From positions 4,507,701 through 4,571,700 of the forward strand of contig OX453276.1 of NCBI GenBank assembly GCA_949710005.1: a DNA stretch of 64,000 nucleotides, given 5' to 3'. Source of the DNA: Ricordea florida (Eukaryota > Cnidaria > Anthozoa > Corallimorpharia > Ricordeidae). Positions within the stretch are counted from its first letter, which is position 1, and each line of letters starts with the position of its first letter. Of this stretch, positions 52,451-63,808 are shown piece by piece. A program made the translations under genes and the position numbers. A model generated the notes under the pieces. The model did no database searches. It saw only the letters and a list, made by a program, of their open reading frames with translations, and was not told where the DNA came from.

Positions 52451-52643
52451 CTTTATTTATACACGTAACGCATAGGAGCTATATAAGCTCGTTCATAATA
52501 CGTACGTGTGTGAAATTACATTCACAAAGGCCATACCACAACACCGGGAACTACGTCCCCCTTTATAAGCCAAAATTGCAAAACCCAACGTGCTTTGAAT
52601 TCTTCTTTTAAATACCTTCTGTCTTGTCCTTGCACTTTTTCAG

Positions 52644-53019
52644 GTATAACCATTTAAGGAACCGGCTCTTTGTCACCGTGAAAAGCGTCAAAGACTTGGT
52701 GTCACGTGACCCAACCGATAGGACCAATCCTCTGGTGCGTCTGTACCTGTTACCAGATCGCTCCAAGCGCACTCGACACATTACCAAGGTTCTAAAAGGA
52801 ACATTGGCGGGTGAGTTCAACGAGACCTTCGAGTACATCTTTGGGCTTGACCAACTGGCTAACATGCAGATTGAAGCTGCTGTCAAAACTGATCGCGGCT
52901 TCTCGATAGGGCGGGTGAGGAATCACCCCATTGGGTTTGCTGTGGTAAATTTGTCCGAGTGCAATCTCACGGAAGGTTGTGACGTAAGCTGTGTCTTGAG
53001 GAAATTTAGCTTTACATAA
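52644..53019 (+). CDS. ESYT2-like: Extended synaptotagmin with introns, C2C exon
   Basis: The acceptor is a pyrimidine tract and CAG at 52641-52643. The exon enters in phase 2 and ends at a TAA in 53017-53019. Its 125 codons encode a full C2C domain (RLFVTVKSVKDLVSRDP at the start, FNETFEYIFGLDQLANMQIE in the middle) and match the C terminus of the intronless paralogue. C2C recruits the protein to the plasma membrane in the family. Confidence 0.9.
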
Positions 53020-54461
53020 TTGTGATTCTGATTAATTAAACAGCTTTATACTTTTCTTAGTGCCTCTCCTATAAGGATTGTGTCCAGACAAAATTTGACT
53101 TAGAAGCCGATCATTTGATTTTTTAGAGGGTGGGGGAGGAGATCGCGGGAAGGAGGGGGGGAGGGGAAGGTGGGTAATTTCAGAAGAAAAATTCGCAGTA
53201 CTTTTGGTGTACTTTCTCCTCCCCCCTTGAAATGCTTAGCTCCCAACAAGAGTCTAAAGATTTCATTTTAAATTAAGTTAACTCTTTAAGCCAAAATATC
53301 AATATTCATTTTCTTCTGATTGTTCTCATATATTTGTTTTGGTACTAGTAAGGAGAATTTGTTTAAATATCAATACAACTCTTTTTGGTGATCATTTTCG
53401 TTGTTCTCATAACATGAATGGTTGATGAACAGTGAATATTGTAATGAGAAATTGCATGCTGGTCACTACTGGGACTTAACTGGGGTGGGAAGTTCTCCTA
53501 TGTTTCTATATGATGATGGCTTTTGTGAAATCCCGTCACACGATCACCACGTTAGTAGGACCATCTCATTACTAAGACCACTATTTTGAACCCCAAACAA
53601 ATGAACGGCCCGGTCATTTCCTTTGTTTTGAGTCCTCCTCATCTGACCACCCTGAGATAACTACTTGGTGTAGGCAATCACTCAAAGGAAGGACACTAAA
53701 GCAAGCATGGTATGGTTAAGGACTCTGAAGTACGGCTAGGGATGAGTAAGGCTAGAGTACAGCTGAGGTTGCTTAAGTAAAGCTTGGCGACTATATTTCT
53801 AACGCAGACCACTCCATTAATGGGTGAACCTCTCAAACCACAGCTTACCCCAAGTAGTTACCAGTCACGGTAACTACGGTTACTATTTACACGAAGTAGT
53901 TACCCACCCTGAAGTTACGACCGCTTACCCCATGGTAATGCTTGTATTCACGAGGTTTCACAGTATGGCAAATAAATGGAACAAATTTAGTGGTAATAGA
54001 AGTAGATATTTTATCGTCCAAAGATTAGAATTAGGAAGGAAAATATTTAGAACTGTGTGTTTTTCATGGCACTTGAAGTGTTTTTTTAGGGAATACTTTG
54101 CGAATGATCCCAGAGTATTTTTGGAATAAGTACAATGTAAGGGTGGATAGAGAATGCATTGAAATATTCTCATTTTTTTCGTGTTTGGTTGGAATGTAAA
54201 AAGCTTCTTAAGTTTTAAGTCAACGCACCTAATTTAGGGTATGACATTATCTTTTAATACTATCCGAGTCTTGAAGTCTCGACTTTAAAAAGGTAGAAAC
54301 GTTCGAATGTGCCTTTCCCGTCCGATCCTTACCGACAATCTACCGACGATAATCCACCGAAGAATTACCGCCGATGCCCTGTTAAGATCAGTGACAGATC
54401 GTCAGTTTTATAGAATTAATGCATCGTTTGCCTCGAGAGGATTGAGATTTTAAAAATATAA
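53020..54461. other. Intergenic region, no gene seen
   Basis: About 1.4 kb after the synaptotagmin gene. A G-rich run lies at 53130-53170. Short repeated GTAGTTACC/GGTAACTAC phrases occur near 53860-53905. Nothing else recognised. Confidence 0.6.
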
Positions 54462-55015
54462 TTTTACCACAATTGCTTCTAATCTCGCAATCTGATTGGC
54501 GAATTTGCCGTTGCCGATAAGAGTCTAGACAACGCTGCTCGCGTCAATGTGTCACGCAAAGCAATAGCCAATCAGGGGTCGGTTGTTCGAAGACCGATTA
54601 GCGCTAACCCAGGGTTAAATTTTAACCCTGGTTTCTTTTCCTCTTGTTAAAAAAAGCTTTTTCACCGATAAATTTCTCTATTTTATTTAGTGCATACAAT
54701 CATCAAATTGTATTCGAAAAGAATTATACTGAATGTGCTTTTTAAGCTCTCATATCAGCAATTAAATTTCGCACTAACCCTCGGTTACCTTAACCCTGCT
54801 TCGAACAACCTGGCCCAGAAACGCTCATTTTGGGGAATAAACCAATCCGGGGTCATGGGCTCCTGCCAATCCAGGAGCCCATGGGCTCCTGACCAATCAG
54901 ATTGCGAGAAAGTTATAGACAACGCTTGCTCTTTCTTTGTGTCACGATCTTGGTCACGCTCTGAAAAATAAAAACATTTTCGTTGACGCTCTTTAACGTT
55001 GCTATTGTGGTAAAA
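54462..55015. mobile_element. MITE, second copy, split by nested insertions
   Basis: Matches 17983-18215 at both ends and in the middle but is interrupted at 54576-54815 and again by a palindromic stretch at about 54847-54895 (GGGCTCCTG / CAGGAGCCC). Ends are TTTTACCACAATTGC and GCTATTGTGGTAAAA. Confidence 0.75.
54576..54815. mobile_element. Nested MITE, 240 bp, inside the MITE at 54462-55015
   Basis: Ends GGTCGGTTGTTCGAAG and CTTCGAACAACCTGGCC form inverted repeats. CAG flanks both sides (54573-54575, 54816-54818) while the uninterrupted copy at 17983-18215 has CAG once. A related copy is at 60663-60903. Confidence 0.75.
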
Positions 55016-55497
55016 AACAGATCGAATGTGGTTACGAATGTGGAACGCTAAGACATTCGATTTGTCAATAATACAAGGTCTTTTTATTACTGAACCATTT
55101 TAGTGATTACAAAACATTTTGTATGTATCCTAGTTTACGAATACAGAGGGTAGTTGATTAAATGTATAGCGTACGATTTTGAAATTTGAGCAATTATTAA
55201 ATGAAAATTGTGTGGACATTTTTTTGTCTTCTGTTGATTGACAAGTATAAATTAGTTCGGGCTCATCCTCGGTGTAAAAAGCTGTTTCGTTCACGAGTGA
55301 CATAGAACTAAGAAAATAAAGGAGACAAAACAATAGAGACTAGGAAAATATCAGGTTTTAACACCGAGGTAAACCTTAAGTTCGCGAAAATGATTGGAGT
55401 ATCTCGCAAATAAACTTGATTTATTATCACTTCATTTCGCGCTCTACCAATACCTTGAAGAAAAAAATACATTTAAACACCTCGAAAAAGCCAAAAT
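55016..55497. other. Spacer, no gene seen
   Basis: About 0.5 kb of AT-rich sequence between a MITE and the foldback element. Only the CAAAAT target copy at 55492-55497 is notable. Confidence 0.5.
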
Positions 55498-57628
55498 TAC
55501 GGAAGCTTTAAAGGGACATGTATAAAATTCTTGAGTTCGAGTTGTTAAAGACGAGTTGTTGAGTACGAGTTCGAGTTGTTAAGTACGACTTGTTAAGTAC
55601 GACTTGTTGAGTACGAGTTCGAGTTGTTAAGTGCGAGTTGTTAAGTGCGAGTTGTTAAGTGCGAGTTGTTAAGTACGAGTTGTTAAATACGAGTTCGAGT
55701 TGCTAAGTACGAGTTGTTAAGTACGAGTTGTTGAGTACGAGTTCGAGTTGTTAAGTACGAGTTGCTAAGTGCGAGTTGTTAAGTACGAGTTGTTAAGTGC
55801 GAGTTGTTAAGTACGAGTTGTTAAGTGCGAGTTGTTAAGTACGAGTTGTTAAATACGAGTTCGAGTTGCTAAGTACGAGTTGTTAAGTACGAGTTCGAGT
55901 TGCTAAGTACGAGTTGTTAAGTGCGAGTTGTTAAGTACGAGTTGCTAAGTACGAGTTGTTAAATACGAGTTCGAGTTGCTAAGTACGAGTTGTTGAGTAC
56001 GAGTTCGAGTTGCTAAGTACGAGTTGTTAAGTACGAGTTGTTGAGTACGAGTTCGAGTTGTTAAGTGCGAGTTGTTAAGTGCGAGTTGTTAAGTGCGAGT
56101 TGTTAAGTGCGAGTTGTTAAGTACGAGTTCGAGTTGTTGAGTACGAGTTCGAGTTGAATCAGCGGTACTAATGTGAAAGTATCGCGGGAGCAAAATCTGT
56201 CGAGTGACTTTTAAACGATTTGGACTGACAAAGATGTGCTGCGGAGGAGGCCCAGTTGCTGCAACTATTGGTGTATTATTTCTACTTTTTCATTACACTG
56301 AGGTTGTCAAGGGTGTTTTGCCTCCCTATGTCCCATTAGTAGACGGAAATATGGAACACGCAGCACGTATCCTTTACATTTAAATTGCTGACGAGTCATG
56401 AATCTCGTTTTATACCACGCAACTGGACCGAAATCGAGCTGTTTCATTTCGAACATTAATTTAACTTGCATTGTAATAAAGATCCTTGGACTAAAAAGAA
56501 TAATTAGGTATGATTGACCATATTTCGCGACGTTTTCCCAGTTACTAGTGCAAGTTATTCCTTTATATAACATATGGTTGTTTTTATTCTCTTGCGGTGG
56601 TTCGCTAAGCCTAATAGCCACGGAAAATATTTCATTTGTAAGTAAAAACAATAACAATACCAAAAGTCCTGGAGAAAATCGCAAGGATTCGTCAAGTCCA
56701 GCTGGTGTTTGCTTGAAAGAAACGGGTATTGTTGAATGTGAACCGGCGCAACCGAATCTGGCGCTAAAGTGCCTAAATAAAGCAGAACCATAGCTTCCTC
56801 CTCGCATGCAAAGACTTCTTTGGTTTTTGAAACAGATTTTGCTCCCGCGATACTTTCACTTTGATACCGCTGATTCAACTCGAACTCGTACTCAACAACT
56901 CGCACTTAACAACTCGCACTTAACAACTCGTACTTAGCAACTCGTACTTAGCAACTCGTACTTAGCAACTCGAACTCGTATTTAACAACTCGTACTTAAC
57001 AACTCGCACTTAACAACTCGTACTTAACAACTCGCACTTAACAACTCGTACTTAGCAACTCGTACTTAGCAACTCGAACTCGTATTTAACAACTCGTACT
57101 TAACAACTCGCACTTAACAACTCGTACTTAACAACTCGCACTTAACAACTCGTACTTAGCAACTCGAACTCGTATTTAACAACTCGTACTTAACAACTCG
57201 CACTTAACAACTCGTACTTAACAACTCGCACTTAACAACTCCTACTTAACAACTCGTACTTAACAACTCGTACTTAACAACTCGTACTTAGCAACTCGAA
57301 CTCGTATTTAACAACTCGTACTTAACAACTCGCACTTAACAACTCGTACTTAACAACTCGAACTCGTACTCAACAACTCGTACTTAACAACTCGTACTTA
57401 GCAACTCGAACTCGTATTTAACAACTCGTATTTAACAACTCGTACTTAACAACTCGTACTTAACAACTCGAACTTAACAACTCGTACTTAACAACTCGTA
57501 TTTAACAACTCGCACTTAACAACTCGCACTTAACAACTCGTACTTAACAACTCGAACTCGTACTCAACAACTCGTACTTAACAACTCGAACTCAAGAATT
57601 TTATACATGTCCCTTTAAAGCTTCCGTA
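55498..57628. mobile_element. Foldback transposable element with minisatellite inverted arms
   Basis: The element starts TACGGAAGCTTTAAAGGGAC and ends with the exact complement. A perfect 6-bp duplication CAAAAT flanks it (55492-55497, 57629-57634). Each arm is about 0.7 kb and consists mostly of tandem AGTACGAGTTGTT-type units (about 13 bp, with AGTGCGAGTTGTT, GAGTTCGAGTTGT and TAAATACGAGTTC variants). The arms continue inward into a single-copy inverted segment (near 56160-56215 and 56820-56870). About 0.6 kb of non-repeated core lies between. This is the architecture of Foldback-type elements. Confidence 0.88.
56233..56382 (+). CDS. Small ORF in the foldback core
   Basis: An ATG at about 56233 opens a 49-codon frame (MCCGGGPVAATIGVLFLLFH...) ending at TAA near 56382. 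It has a signal-anchor-like hydrophobic stretch. A second frame at 56548-56793 (81 codons) begins MQVIPLYNIWLFLFSCGG. The two could be exons of a captured gene, or chance frames. No homology recognised. Confidence 0.3.
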
Positions 57629-57641
57629 CAAAATAGACGTA

Positions 57642-58343
57642 CCGTATTTTCTCAATTAAACGCCGGACCCCGATTAAACGCCGGCCTCGTATAAACGCCG
57701 GGTCCACGAGGCGAATTTTGAAATAAACGCCGGGGCGTTAATCAGTCGAGGCCCCGGCGTTTGTTCGAGGCTCCGGCGTTTATTTGCGTTCACTCCAACA
57801 ATTTGATTTTTCCCTCATTAAATAGCCCTACTGCGACATACTAGTACGCTGTGGTGTTTTGATAATTTTAATAAACGTTCAAAAGGAAAAGTCCGCTTAA
57901 CATAACAAGAATAGTAGCTGTACAGCAAAATAAAACATAGTGTTCGTGTTCTGATGCACTTTCTTTCGTGTGTTACAGTGCTTACTGTCACTAAAATCGC
58001 GAGGATCCCTCCAGCGTTTGTTTATCAGCTGTTTCAATCTTGTCATAAGTTGTCCTTTCTTTATTTTTGTTCTGTTCAGTGCCACGTGTCCTGATTGTAA
58101 CATACATGTGCTGTCTATAGTGCTGTATCTTTTAGCAATAACCATCCTACATGACTCGGGGACAGCTTACCAAATGGAAAAGTCATTTCGTGTTGAAAAA
58201 ATGCCCTAGGTTTCGGAGGATGGGTGAATAAATAAATCTAAATAAACGCTGGGCCCCGATTAAACGCCGGCTTCAAATAAACGCCTGGTCCACGAGGCCA
58301 ATTTTGAAATAAAGGCCGTGGTTGTTTAATTGAGAAAATACGG
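57642..58343. mobile_element. MITE or deleted DNA transposon with CCGTATTTTC ends
   Basis: Inverted ends CCGTATTTTCTCAATTAAAC and its complement enclose about 0.7 kb. Near each end are repeated AAACGCCGG phrases (at 57658-57770 and 58245-58300). The interior shows no transposase. No clear target duplication was found. It begins 8 bases after the foldback element duplication. Confidence 0.7.
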
Positions 58344-58912
58344 CACCCTGCTAAGGTCGTATGAATGGACTATGCTCGCAAAAGTGATTCATGACAATGC
58401 CACATGGAATAGTCGTGTTGATTCGGATAAGTGGCCGTGTCTTAATCGGTTCTAACAAGAATCCAGGATAAGAAATCAATATTGTCACTGAAAATGCTTG
58501 GAAAATACTTAAAAGCAATTTATAAATTAGGTTTAACACATAAAATTCTAATTTCAAAATCCAAAGTCGTTCCACAAAGACCAAAAAAGTGCAATTCCGA
58601 GCCACTCTAAGCAGGCCCGTGCAATAACAGGGTCTGGGAACAACAGTTTAAGCCTCATTGAGCCCGCGATCAAGTCACCACTTGGCCGCCAAAAACAATC
58701 GGCGAGAAACAACTTTCTTTAATCTGCGGCAGTTTTCACTCAGTGAAAAGTGCGCTGAGTGTAGTTATCACACTGTAGAACAGTGTGGTTAGTAGGGGAA
58801 TCATCTAGAAATATTTGTTTTTTTTCCATCGAAGCGGGAAACCCAACACACGCGCAGCTACTGACTTGACAGCTTGACTTACAGTCGGCAAAAGCTCTCG
58901 TGTGAGAGTTGA
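58344..58912. other. Upstream region of the PHTF-like gene
   Basis: No gene. It should contain the promoter and 5' untranslated region of the gene starting at 58913. Confidence 0.5.
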
Positions 58913-58951
58913 ATGGCTTTTGACCAAAGCATTTCCTGGTTCCAGGAAAAG
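58913..58951 (+). CDS. PHTF: PHTF-like gene, first coding exon
   Basis: ATG at 58913 gives 13 codons (MAFDQSISWFQEK) and a strong donor AAG|GTAAGA in phase 0. Joined in phase to the exon at 63749-63808, the start resembles the N terminus of PHTF proteins, where a short W-(F/Y)-Q-x-K segment is followed by a G-x-Y-D-x4-W-E segment. PHTF proteins are multi-pass ER membrane proteins, despite the name homeodomain transcription factor. The rest of the gene lies beyond the window. Confidence 0.72.
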
Positions 58952-59353
58952 GTAAGAAGCTTAAAAATTACTTTTTAAATCCCGAGAGAAAATAGAAGCA
59001 ACGAGGCGTTTCTTTCTTAAGTAAAAAAGTGCACGGAGCTAAAGAACGGCTCTTAAATGTACTTTGATTAGCGAGCGGTCTCGATTCAACTTTTTTTCAA
59101 TGTTGATTGTGTTTTTTATTTTTATAAATTGAAATATATTACTTTTTGTTGTTCGAAAGGAAGTTGGCCTTTATGGCCAGCCTGTCTCCGACTGCGTAAC
59201 ATTCGACTTGAATTTACTGTTTCCACGTCTTTTTTGCTTTGTGTACTCTGCACAGTAAACATCTCAGGACAACTGAAAATAACTTTTCTCGATCGAAGGA
59301 CACATGCAGGCTAGGCTCTGTAAAAGCGGAGTTGAAAACTAAAAGAAAACGAC

Positions 59354-60515
59354 GTGTCTCCGTGTCCGACAGTCGGCTGAGGTTACAAGGAAACTCCGTG
59401 TCCGACAGTCGATAAATTTCTGAAAATTACAGCAAATGTATATAGTCCTTTCCAACTTAAACATAATAGTATTAATAAGAAGGTCCAGTTGCACAAGATG
59501 ACCGCCACAAATCTTCATGTAAATTATCTAGTAGAGCCCGGCACTCTATAGCGAAGTTGAAATCTACATGGGACTTAGAAAATTTTCACTCTTTACTGGA
59601 GCTGTCGGACGCATAACTTTAAAATACTCCGTGTCCGACTATCGAGGAATCATCATATTAGATGATCTTGTCTATATTTTATGGATAAATAAGTTCGTTC
59701 GACTACTTATCTATGTTCTTGCGAATAATCATACTTACCGAGAAAACTCGGGACACAAAAAGGACTATAACAATCTTAACTCCTTTATTGGGTCTGGCGC
59801 CGATCGATCAGTTGTCAACAAAGAACAATCTTCATTCATATGCTTTCCTCTCGTGAAAACAAAACGTCACTTCGTCCTACTTTACTCTTTAGGCCTTAAT
59901 GACTGCGGATTTAAACACTTTCACGATCTTCGGGCGACTGGCGTGACAATATCAAATATAAAACGACTGTCGTACACGGAGTACTTTGCATTTCCTGTCC
60001 GACAGTTAAAAGTCACTTTGCTTATAACTCATGATTATTTCCAGTAAATGTGTTCTATGCAGATAATAATGATTTCATTAGTATTTTGCACTGCCTCTTT
60101 CGAATATTCTATATAATCTTTTTTTTATTTTTTAATATTTTTCATACCTCTCTTTGGCTGTCAGACACGGAGTACTTTGCATATTTCTGTCTGACAGTTG
60201 AAAGACACTGCATATATAATACATGGTTATATCCAGCAAAGATGTTCTATGCCGATAATAATGATTACATTATTATTTTGCCCAGTCTCTTTTAAATATG
60301 CTTTTATTATCGCTTTTATTTATCCCTCTTTTTCACTGTCGGACATGCAGTATTTTACATTTACTGTCCGACAGTTCCATTTCCATGGTAATGAAAGTAA
60401 TTGTTAAACAATTATCAAGTTTTAGATATATTATGTATAGCTCACAGCTTTGTTTTAGGTTGCTGATGAATTCTTTGCACTTATAATTCCATTGTTTTGC
60501 CTGTCGGACACAGAG
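59354..60515. repeat. Tandem and dispersed repeats with the CTGTCGGACACGGAG motif
   Basis: CTCCGTGTCCGACAG or its complement occurs at about 59364, 59395, 59630, 59965, 60164, 60340 and 60498, often paired as a short palindrome. From about 59965 to 60380 a unit of about 180 bp is repeated (shared ATGTTCTATGC then GATAATAATGATT, and GTCCGACAGTT). Confidence 0.7.
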
Positions 60516-60662
60516 CGTAGTTGAATTTCACATCCCAGATCCTTACGTAAATTCGGAACAGCCTTATACGTAAACGCGAAGTACTCTTTTGCTTGGTTCC
60601 ATAGGTGCTTTCTTATTTATTTCAGTGAAGTAGGAAGGGTAAAAAGTATACATTGTAGACCA

Positions 60663-60903
60663 GGGGCCGGTTTTTCGAAGGTTGAGTAGCGCTAATCCAA
60701 GGTTAAATTTTAACCCGGGATTCTTTTCCTCTTGTTAAAAAGCGTTTTCTCCAATAACTTTCTCTATTTTTTTTTCAGAGCATACAATCATCATATTGTA
60801 TTCAAAAAGAGTTATACTAAATATGCTTTTTAAGCTTTCAAATGTGCATTCAAATTTCGCACTAACCCTAGGTTACCTTAACCCTGCTTCCAACAACTTG
60901 GCC
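60663..60903. mobile_element. MITE related to the nested insertion at 54576-54815
   Basis: Shares AGCGCTAA, GGTTAAATTTTAACCC, TCTTTTCCTCTTGTTAAAAA and the end CAACAACTTGGCC with the 54576-54815 element. No target duplication is obvious. Confidence 0.7.
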
Positions 60904-61087
60904 TTGGGGGATAAATATAAACAACATTTTTAAAATAGTCTTCGGAGTCCTGACGTTAGGTACGTTCCCGAGCGTTATATTCAGTTGTAGAAACGAAATA
61001 ATGTTGCAGCTGAGGGTGTTATTGAAGCGCGTTATTTACAGGCATCAGAGCAGTGTCAAAGTTTTTGATTGTCAGCTGAAGATGTTA

Positions 61088-61544
61088 TGCACCTATCAAT
61101 GTAAACCCTGTGGGAGGGGAGTGCGGGCAAGGGTGGGGATTTGACCAAGGAGCAAAAATTCTGGTCAATTTCCCACGGGTGGGGCAGCATATGTTCATCA
61201 AATGTAGTCAAAATCCCCACCCAGGGGCAAAATAACAAATATTAAAAGACAAGCTATGAACCGCTACCTTTAACAACTTGTGACTTAAGCTTGAAGTATG
61301 AAGATAAATATCGGTAAAAAAACTCACCTTCTCCGAAACCCACGTCATTCCAAAGACAAGAAAGACGATGCCAGGTAGCCACGCTTTGTCTTGGCCCCAG
61401 TCTCTCTGCCGAACAAATCAAATGTCCCAACTCCCGAGCAAAGGTGCACGATCAAACCTCCCACTGAGGAGATGGATTCCTTGGTCAAATCCCCACCCCT
61501 TGCCCGCACTCCCCCCCCGCACGGGGTTTACATTGATAGGTGCA
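61088..61544. mobile_element. Harbinger-type MITE, copy 2 (457 bp)
   Basis: Ends TGCACCTATCAATGTAAACC and its complement. TTA is duplicated on both sides (61085-61087, 61545-61547). Longer in the middle than the copy at 43979-44293. Confidence 0.85.
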
Positions 61545-62549
61545 TTATGACATGAATTTTAAAACTTTTGGTGATGACCGCTGTAAGAAGTATCATCTTT
61601 AAAAGACGCCAACATTCGGGCATTTTGAAGTTGAAACATTAGTATAAAGCTTTATTTTTTGTAAGCAATGTACTTTGGTTAGGCGGCAGGGCAATGCTAG
61701 TATTTGCTTGGCAAATTCATTTAGGTTTAACAATTTAAACCGCGTTAAATTTTTGTGTTATTCGCTCAACCGTTTCGATGAGAAATGTTGAAAACCATTA
61801 AAAAAGCAGTGGTTTAAAACCATTGAGTTACACTGCTTGGTGATAGATAACCTTTCCCCAGGACCCAAGGGCTTATCTAGGAACCAGCATTTATCTGATC
61901 ACTCCCCCCCCCCCCCAAACACACACACACTCACACTTGCACACTATTTGTAGCACTGATTCTAACCTTTTTATAAACTAGATGATGTGCTTTAACAGCC
62001 TGCATGATATTAACAAAACTAAAAAACCTTCAGATTCCCCACCCTGTTTAACGTACTCCCCTAATTTCTAATTATTGCTAGTATTATTTTCATTTCTTTT
62101 AACACCACTTTCAGTTATTAGACATTATAAACTCACTACATGTAAAAATAAAGTTTTTGTGTCAAATTGCACTAACTTTTGTGTTGTTACCAACAATTAT
62201 CTTAACTTGATGCAATATTTTGTAATTCTGATCTTTTCTGTACTTTCCATTGTTCGTCAGAGTTACAATCCAAATGTCAAATAATTCTACATTTATGCCA
62301 AAGTTGGCCTAAAAATAATATACCAAAACCTTGGAAATTAATAAGTTATAGTGTAGAAAAGCTAGTTTCTGTTTTTGATGCATGAAGAGTAACTTAAGAA
62401 ATCTTGTAGTTAATGGAGTCTTTACTAAATAAGTTAACATCATTTCTGCTGGTTTTGGTGTGCTTTAAAGGATGGAATATTTATATTTGGTTACTATATA
62501 AGTTATCTAGACAGACACAATACATTGATTTCTGTTGGTTTGCAGTAGG

Positions 62550-62928
62550 ATACTTAAATGAAAGATGTTATCCTTTAGCATGTGTTTTGGAACAAAGAAT
62601 TTTGACATGTATCATACATTTTCTCATTTACCTTGTGAGATCTTTAAATCATTTCATCACCGAGCTATGATTTGGAATTCTCTCCCTACTTCAATTACCT
62701 GTTCAGCAAGTTTTCTTACCTTCAAGAAAGAAATGTTAAAATTTTTATTTAAACAAGCTTGAATCTGTTATGCCACACTCACTCAGTACCAAATTATATA
62801 CTTTTATATTATCCTTCGAGGTGGCCTCTCTTATAAGCCTTGTGGTTTCCTGAGGTCTCCTTGCCATTAACTTAGGTGTATTTATAGCAACTATTATGTA
62901 AATGGAAAATAAATAAATAAATAAATAC
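62550..62928 (+). mobile_element. 3' end of a truncated LINE
   Basis: The frame ending at 62762 reads MIWNSLPTSITCSASFLTFK, then KEMLKFLFKQA, the same reverse-transcriptase C-terminal signature as at 33747-34100. A 3' untranslated region follows and ends with AATAAATAAATAAATAAATA at 62908-62928. The 5' limit is uncertain. Confidence 0.65.
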
Positions 62929-63748
62929 ATGGTCATTAAGTAAAGAACTCCATTGTCTTGTGAGACACTGATAGAAAGAGCAAGGTGCTAGTACTGTTGC
63001 CTCATGATGCTTTACTTGCCTCCTGTTTTTGTGAAGCTTTTGACATATAATTCTGTTAATCTTGCAATATCTTGCTAATATCATTTATGGGTTTTTAATT
63101 GTAAGTGGCAGCAGGTGTGAGAAATAATTTGTATTTCATTTTCATACAAGGTAGACAAATTAAAGCCAGTTTAAAGAATTACAAAATTAAAAGATTGTAT
63201 CAATAAAAGGAAAAAGTCTCCCCTTAGTCTCCCCTCCTCCCTTTAGTCTCCTCTTTGGGCCATGTACAGAACTGAAACCTCTAGTCTGCAATGTTGACTA
63301 TTTATTTTTGGTTTGTTATTTTGTGGGTCTTACTGTAGGACCTGTTTTAGAGGTTTGAGATTCATGGAAGACAGTTTTTGGTTAGAAATTTATTACTTAC
63401 AGTGTTCTTGCAAGAGGTAACTAAGGTCTTGCTAAATACTTCACTCCAAAAAGTCCTTGATTAATGTCGTATAAGCATCGTGATGACATATGTATTTTAA
63501 GCAATGGAAGCTAATCAAAGGACCACACCTAGTGCCTATAGTTCTTAAGAGAGGTAGTTTTTTTTTTTTTTTTTTATAACCCAGAAAGCCCTAATAAGTC
63601 TCCCTGTGACAAATAAAATCATCTGGTGTTAGCCAGAGTAAAATCTATAAAGCTATAGGGTGTAAAGGGTTAAGGAAGAATGTCCACTTTTAAATCAGAA
63701 GTTGGCAAATATAGATGGGTTAACTTACTTAAATTATTCATTTCACAG

Positions 63749-63808
63749 CTTGGGAAGTATGATAAAGCGTCATGGGAGCGAACTTTTGAGGTGCAAGAAC
63801 AAGAAACG
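63749..63808 (+). CDS. PHTF: PHTF-like gene, second coding exon
   Basis: A 60-base exon between acceptor TTTCACAG and donor ACG|GTATGA, phase 0 at both ends. It encodes LGKYDKASWERTFEVQEQET. The G-x-Y-D-x3-(S/I)-W-E pattern matches the PHTF N terminus. The next exon is not in the window: 63809-64000 shows only intron. Confidence 0.68.

Larger units (their letters stand above)
58952..63748 (+). other. Intron 1 of the PHTF-like gene, repeat-filled
   Basis: 4.8 kb. Repeats in it are listed separately. A 159-codon frame at 59568-60047 overlaps the tandem repeat and looks accidental. The stretch 61545-62074 shows only low-complexity sequence (C-run and ACACAC near 61905-61935), and 62930-63748 only a poly-T run near 63559-63577. 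Confidence 0.65.

Noticed and set aside
55540-57600. CRISPR-like array
   Set aside because: Units are contiguous 13-bp variants without unique spacers, form two inverted arms, and lie in a eukaryotic foldback element.
59568-60047. 159-codon ORF as a gene
   Set aside because: It overlaps the CTGTCGGACACGGAG repeat array, has no recognisable protein pattern and sits in the PHTF-like intron.
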